Positions 58,824 to 64,000 of a stretch of 64,000 nt of DNA are shown piece by piece (positions within the stretch are counted from its first letter, which is position 1; every line of letters starts with the position of its first letter). Under the pieces are notes generated by a model. It was given only the letters and a program-made list of their open reading frames with translations, did no database searches and was not told where the DNA came from. This DNA is from Nigrospora sphaerica. Taxonomy: Eukaryota; Ascomycota; Sordariomycetes; Amphisphaeriales; Apiosporaceae. The stretch lies in assembly GCA_018287875.1 (NCBI GenBank), contig JAGVVL010000021.1, forward strand, positions 620,001 to 684,000, written 5' to 3'. Made by a program: the position numbers and the translations under genes.

Positions 58824-60947
58824 CACGCAGAAGAAAGGCCATCGAGGTAACCAGGGCGGATCATGCCGGTGGTACGTAGCTAAAATACTTCCCAAGTTGC
58901 TTTGCGCGTCGACTTCACAGCCCTTCGCGAGGAGCATTCAGATGGTTTCTGGGTGCTCTCCAACGAAAGCGGCCTGTAGCGCAGCGCCATATTTTCCGCC
59001 TTGCACGCCAAAGCTGGCACTTTTTTCGAGGAGCAGCCGAACGACCTCTTCGTGGGCCCCAGCGAAGGCAGCCTGCAACGCGGTGCCCAAGTCACCACCT
59101 TGCGCATGAACATCGGCATCCTTCTCGAGGAGCATCCCAACGATGGCGGAGTGTCCTCCGGCGGAAGCCGCCTGCAGCGCCGTGCCGTACGCGCCGCCTT
59201 GCGCGTTGACGTTGGCACCCTTCTCTATGAGGAGCCCAACGATCTCCGAGTGTCCTCCCGCAGAAGCCGCCTGCAGCGCATCACCGAAACACCCACACCA
59301 TGTGTTGACGCGCGCACCGTTGTCCACAAGCAGTGCTGTAATCTCGTAGTCGCCGCCGTGCGCGTTCACGTCAGCGCCCTGTCGGAGAAGAAAATCCACG
59401 ATCGCTCGCTGCCTCCCAGCGGATGCCACCTGCAGTGCATGGCCGTAATGGCCTCCGGCACGGTTCACGAGAGCGCCCTTTTCGAAGAGCCATTGTACAA
59501 TGTCGGGCTGCCCCCTAAACGAAGCGGCCTGCAAGGCAGTGCCGAAGTGGCCGCCTTGCGCGTGGACGTCGGCGCCCGCCTCGAGCAGCAGCTGCACGAT
59601 CTCTTGGATGCCTTTCCATGCAGCAGCCTGCAGCGCCGTGCCATACGCGCCGCCTTGCGCATTGGCGTCGGCGCCCCTCGCAAGAAGACACACCACCATC
59701 TCTTCGTGTCCCTCAGCCGCAGCGGTCTGCAATGCAGTGCCGTACTGGCCGCCTTGCGCATGGATGTCAGCGCCCTGTTGGAGGAGCAATTGAAAGATTT
59801 ATTGGTGTCCCTTGGCGGAGGCGGCCTGCAAGGCAGTGCCGAAGTGGCCGCCTTGTGCGTTGACGTTGGCGCCGTACGCGAGGAGCATCCAAGCGATCTC
59901 CCGATGGCCTCCGGCGGACGCGGCCTGCAGCATATGGCCGTAATCGCCGTGTAGTACGTTGACGTCGGCACCCTGCTTCAGAAGCACATGGGCAACCTCC
60001 CAACGTCCTCCATCGAAAGCGGCCTGCAGCGCATTGCCAGAGAAGCCACCTTGCGCGTTGACGTCGGCGCCCCTCACGAGGAGGATCTGGGCGATTTCGC
60101 CTTCCCCATGAGCCGAAACGGTCTGCAGCGGAGTACTAAAGATGCCATCTCTTGCGTTGACGTCGGCCCCCTTCTCGAGGAGCATCCCAATGCTTCCTCG
60201 GTCTAACTCCTCGACAGCGGCTAGAAGGGCGTCGCCGAGCGGCCCGTCTCGCGCGTTCACGTCGGCACCTTCGGGAATAGGACCGAGTAGGCCGGGGAGC
60301 CTGCCACGTGCCGACGGGTAGGATCTGATGGGCGGAGTGGGCGCCCTGGTCGCGCCCGGTCGAAACTCGTCGGCGCCCTCCTTCCCAGCCTTGCGGTCAC
60401 AAACGTCGCATGCCAGCCCGTCTGGCACGCAGCAAGCTCGGTCGAGATGTCTGTTCAGTGCCTTTGCCGGTACCGAACGACAGCCTAACACCTCGTCCAT
60501 AATGTCCCTCGAAGCCACGTCGCATTGCCTTTGTGTTTGTTCCGAGCCGGAGCCCACGGTGGTCGCCTCGCTTTCCTCGCCCTCATACCCGGCCCATCCG
60601 CTTTGCTGCGCGTAGTCTCGTATCGTGCCTATCGTGCGTGGCGTTCTGGCATGCTCCAACGCACGGGTATGGGACACGTCCAAGCCCACAACGGGGACGT
60701 CAACGAAAGGAGCCGCTGCATCATCGATTGTAGTGGTGCCAGGGTCAGTGAGCAGGTTGATGAGCGTCCAAGCACGGGTCGGGGCCTGTTCGGTAGCCGA
60801 GCGCAAGGCCTCGGCCTGGTTGCTGCGCGGTGGGGTGCTATCGAAGGCTTCCCAACCCAGGACGGTGTAGCAACGACGCTTTCGGGCTCCCGTGTTGCCA
60901 TCGCCCTGGTTCCCATCGGGCACCATCCTTTCGCGTTTGGGAGTCAT
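58824..60947 (-). pseudogene. Ankyrin-repeat protein with RecQ-helicase-like N-terminal remnant
   Basis: One minus-strand frame from ATG 60947 with stops only at 59797-59799 (TAA) and 58938-58940 (TGA); coding signal continues to about 58880 and the frame stays open to about 58824. Residues ~85-185 resemble the end of a RecQ-type helicase: VVGLDVSHTRALEHARTPRT, then RDYAQQSGWAGYEGEESEA (motif VI, normally QSGRAGRDG) and a zinc-type CRSVPAKALNRHLDRACC...CDVC. About 14 ankyrin repeats of the form TALQAASAGGHSEIVGLLIE follow, one of them short by 13 residues (near 59335). Both stops fit C-to-T changes (CAA and CGA). Ankyrin repeats bind proteins. The helicase motor itself is absent, so the N-terminal part is a remnant or was captured. 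Confidence 0.8.
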
Positions 60948-62073
60948 CCTGAGTAAGGCGGTGGTGGGTGGGCTACTTCAGCCGGGTCTACTGAAACGGG
61001 TCGTAGACGGACTCTACTAAGCATAAGAAAGAGGAAAGAAGGATGAGGAACGTTTTTTGGGGGATAATAAAGCGTGAAAGTACAAATGGTTCGTGTTTTA
61101 CCGACCGTGGCGGAGGCGACGTCCCGATTCACAGTCGATGTTCGACTGCCATGTGATCTGCTGGGGGTTGCGCCGAGCAAGCTGTTCATGGATCCCATGA
61201 AAAGCTGAAAGCGTCATCCGCAAGCTGCAGGTCGTGTGGGCGGTCATTTCCGCACGCCACCAATGGCCGATCCGGTTACGTGTTTCATTCCTTGGTATTC
61301 AGTAGCTCAATCCAGCACGTTCTCTCACATTTGAGCGGTGCCATATAAAGCAGGCCAAGTTGGTTCAGCTAGAGAAGACAAGAGGAGACGTTGCGGGCAC
61401 GTCGCCAGGCACTGGCCTCGAAGACGATACTGGGCCAAGTGATGGTCCCTTCCAAACGAACACCCGGTTTAGGGTGTTAAACGGTCGTAAAACCAGTACA
61501 ATGCGACCTCGGGTCCATAGTGGAAGTCCAGGCATGAAAATTCTATTAGGAAACTGCCCACGTTGTGTATTTGGGGCCCAAATATTCCGGCCTCAATCCG
61601 AACCCCTCGATTGCTTTTGGAACCAAGCGCACAACAAGAATGGCACATCGGTAGGAAGACAACCGGCGGACAGAGCCTGTCGTGTCGGGCGGCGAACCTG
61701 CCTACAGGAGCGTCTCGACTGGGACCCAGGCCGATCACCAGGAGCGCCTCGACTGTGTGGCGCGCGGGCCCTCCATGGAGGTGAATGGCCGCTGTCTGGT
61801 TATTGCACCTCGCGGCACGTGTGCGCCGAATGCGTCTCTCCATCAGCTCTCTTTACCTCGATGAAAGTAGGTAGATTTCCAGCCGGCGCCACAGGGAGGC
61901 CGTAGAGTCCGACTTTGCCCGCCGCCCATAGAGCGTATCCGCTGCATGGTTGGTGTACCTACCACTGGGAGCGATTCACCGAGTTGAACTTGGAGCAAGA
62001 AGATAATTTGGGGAAAGCTCCGGGGGCTGGCGTGTCCGCATTTTGGTACAAAAAAGACTGCGCGACTGGATGA
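60948..62073. other. Intergenic, nothing recognised
   Basis: Upstream of the ankyrin gene on the minus strand and downstream of the BTB gene. Short frames only; the plus-strand frame 61360-61905 has no recognisable domain. Confidence 0.3.
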
Positions 62074-62795
62074 CTACCATGCCTCATGCAACTTTCCAAT
62101 GGATTGCGCGATAAGATCCACAGCAAAATCACCACCATCTTGCACGATCTCTCGGAACTTTTCCTTTCCCCATAATTCGCTGATATGCTTGTGTGCCACT
62201 TTGGACACAAGTGCCCTGAGACGGTCGTGCGGGTTGGGCGTTGTACTGTAGACTTCACGGATACAGTCCACGAATCCCTCGCTGACCCAGAGCTTTCCAA
62301 GAAGACGATCAAGTCTTTCATACACATAGTCTTTCAGTCCTTCTACACAGAAGTACTCAGCTAATGCGTATACTCGGGCTTCCCTCAGCAATTCGGCATC
62401 GTCTATTAACAGTTAGCACAGGACTCGGGAATGGTAGCAATTCTTACCTGGCAAAACGAACACCTGTAAGGTCTCTTCCAAATATGTGCCTCTGTATATA
62501 TACTCCAGAGTCCTCCAGTATGCGTACGGACTGCCTTCCGTATCTGTAAAGTGAAACTCTCCCGTCTTACTCTCAGAGAGAGGCACACTGAATGCCTTCT
62601 CGAAATACTTGCTCTGGGTCGCAAGTACAAGGCTATGGGCTGGAATCTCGATTTCTTGAATAAAGATTTTGGTGTCCGCATACGATGTGTTGTTGAAGAG
62701 TCTGATAATGGAATTAGCATCTACAAGTCTGAGAAGATGTGGTGTAGGTGGTACCTGGCGATGCCCTCAGCAAGATCATCACCAAATTTAGTCAT
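62074..62795 (-). CDS. BTB/POZ-domain protein, three exons
   Basis: Exons 62795-62755, 62701-62448 and 62402-62074, encoding 207 residues from MTKFGDDLAEGIAR. Intron 1 (53 bp) has GTACCA...ATTATCAG with branch-like TGCTAAT. Intron 2 (45 bp) has GTAAGA...GTTAATAG with TGCTAAC. Both splices keep the frame, and no stop is crossed. The BTB fold is clear: LFNNTSYADTKIFIQ, EIPAHSLVLATQSKYFEKAF, FTDTEGSPYAYWRTLEYIYR, then the helical back half ARVYALAEYFCVEGLKDYVY, WVSEGFVDCIREVYSTTP and KEKFREIVQDGGDFAVDLI. It belongs to the fungal BTB family that often serves as Cullin-3 adaptors. It is distinct from the gene at 28567-29875. Confidence 0.85.
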
Positions 62796-63705
62796 TCTGG
62801 TCGTTGGTCACAGAAAGTGCCTATGCTGACATGCAATAAAGGCCTTTGCTATTTCTAAGTTGGATATCCACGTACAAAGTATCAGATCGTATTCTTGCTA
62901 TATATGCGTAGGTTGTTGTGTAGAGGCCATGCTAGTATTATTCTACGTGTCCGCTCCAACGTTATGTCTCATTTCACTGGTTTTTGACCAAGTGACCGTA
63001 CCATGTCCAATCACTTGCGGAGAGCGCCTAAGGGAAAGTAAAAGGAATAGCGGGGTTGGGACTAAGTGCAGGGCAGGGTTGGTTGGCCCGTCGGATGATT
63101 ACATGCATGCAAGAGGCCGCACACCGGACTCACCGGACCATCGCCGCAACGGATAATCCAGCGACCTGCCTGCAGACAACGCGCATCTAGTATGACAGCA
63201 GCACACGAAGGCGGTGGTATGACTCACACCGGGTTGCTATTAAAGTGATGTGTCTTTTTCGACCGCAGCTTGCATATATTGGAGAGATGCACAGTATCAT
63301 ATATGTGACGGTAATCTATTGTCGGTTGGCTAGGGATGAACGGAACCAGGTACTTCGATTTGCCCCCCATGCACGCGATATGCTTATCAATGGCATGGCT
63401 ATAGCACGCTCGCTATTTCATGTAGAGGAGCCCCTTAGCTCAACGGACTTGCTCTAGTCTGTTCTTGTTTTGCGTCTTTACGTCCTTGGCCCTAGCAGCC
63501 AGTAATACTACTTAAGGCTGAATGTGCAAGCAACCTCCGCTAGAACCAGGAAAAGTCCAAGGAGGCCCTCCAGGACTGCCACGCCAGATCATTCGACCAC
63601 GTTACAGTATGAGTACGTGGCCCCAGGCAAATGACAAATCGATAGGCTGTTGCGATTGAAAAAAGATCCGGCAGTTCGGGCTCCCATAAGGGCTTTCAAT
63701 GAGTG
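62796..63705. other. Intergenic, nothing recognised
   Basis: Short frames only, no domain or repeat. Presumed promoter of the BTB gene at the left. Confidence 0.3.
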
Positions 63706-63990
63706 TTATCTTCCAATTTCACATCTAAGGAGGCATGGGACGTACGACAGTATAGCTTCAGCATCCATTATTGCCGCGACTGTGGCTGTGGTGTCCATGG
63801 ACTCGAAATTCAAGAGCTCGCGATCGATGGGCTGATTCTCTAGTGTTAATTTGCGTGCCGCCGTCTTAGAATTATTCTTTTTCGCCATGGGCAAGAGTGA
63901 CCCCGTCTTTGTGAGGATTGCATTAAAGGGAGGTTTTGCAACTGTGGTATGTGTCTCAAGTACAACGCTAAATTGGGCCTTGCGTGACAT
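63706..63990 (-). CDS. Hypothetical small protein
   Basis: 94 codons from ATG 63990 (MSRKAQFSVVLETHTTVAKP). The middle is basic (MAKKNNSKTAARKLTLEN), the rest mixed helix. No family recognised, and it may extend past the window edge in another arrangement. Confidence 0.25.
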   Translation of the reverse strand: MSRKAQFSVVLETHTTVAKPPFNAILTKTGSLLPMAKKNNSKTAARKLTLENQPIDRELLNFESMDTTATVAAIMDAEAILSYVPCLLRCEIGR

Positions 63991-64000
63991 GAGTGGAAGC

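Noticed and set aside
59001..59954. Long plus-strand frame of 317 codons
   Set aside because: It is the antisense of the GC-rich ankyrin repeats and shows no domain of its own.
62729..62754. A 26-nt intron in the BTB gene
   Set aside because: GT..AG and frame both fit, but a 53-nt intron (62702-62754) with a proper TGCTAAT branch site fits better and removes extra residues not expected in the BTB fold.
1..64000. Telomeric repeats or a chromosome end
   Set aside because: No TTAGGG array on either strand, despite subtelomere-like content such as the RecQ remnant.

Overview
This window looks like a transposon-dense, gene-poor stretch of a filamentous ascomycete (Pezizomycotina) genome. The evidence is a HET (heterokaryon-incompatibility) domain gene, two BTB/POZ genes whose 45-53 bp introns have GT..AG ends and CTAAC/CTAAT-type branch sites, a fungal PD-(D/E)XK-plus-kinase protein, pogo/Fot-type DDE transposons, a Mutator-like (MULE) element, an I/Tad-like LINE, and Ty1/copia and Ty3/gypsy retrotransposons. 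There are no bacterial-style operons, RNA genes or CRISPR arrays. The mix suggests an accessory or possibly subtelomeric compartment; that is inference.

Layout. 1-140: relic copia LTR. 608-2268: DDE transposase with a C-terminal zinc knuckle, then a LINE 3' scrap and a decayed ankyrin block. 3171-5035: pogo/Fot element with TA target duplication. 5.8-9.2 kb: RING-finger fragment, a four-helix membrane protein and a small MADS-like gene. 9719-15689: copia element with identical LTRs. 15856-16257: coiled-coil hypothetical. 17329-19456: second pogo element. 20.2-20.3 kb: fragment of the first DDE family. 21691-25785: LINE. 27447-27550: minisatellite. 28567-29875: BTB gene. 31016-32942: third pogo element with an unbroken transposase. 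33518-34132: HET gene. 35894-37086: degenerate DDE copy, followed by a pogo relic (37089-45991) split by a gypsy element (37554-45447) with identical LTRs. 46.3-47.7 kb: unknown decayed gene and a second MADS-like gene. 49556-51922: PD-(D/E)XK/kinase gene. 52094-55136: MULE. 55204-55560: double-chromodomain gene. 58.8-60.9 kb: ankyrin-repeat pseudogene with RecQ-helicase-like remains at its N-terminus. 62074-62795: three-exon BTB gene.

Two kinds of damage recur. Several elements and two cellular genes switch frame at single sites, always in the sense of one missing base and often in a homopolymer, although the LTRs of the host elements are identical; this looks more like systematic base under-calling than decay. 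Separately, the pogo, MULE and ankyrin frames carry isolated stop codons best explained by C-to-T changes (CAA, CGA, or TGG on the other strand), as expected from RIP-like mutation.

The most interesting signals are a 50-nt tRNA-Asn(GUU) 3'-half image next to the gypsy 5' LTR, an initiator-Met half-tRNA primer site in copia whose anticodon complement is also the first ATG of gag, a roughly ten-fold excess of GATCAA in the gypsy element, a divergent nuclease-kinase/chromodomain gene pair split by a MULE, and the RecQ-ankyrin fusion.
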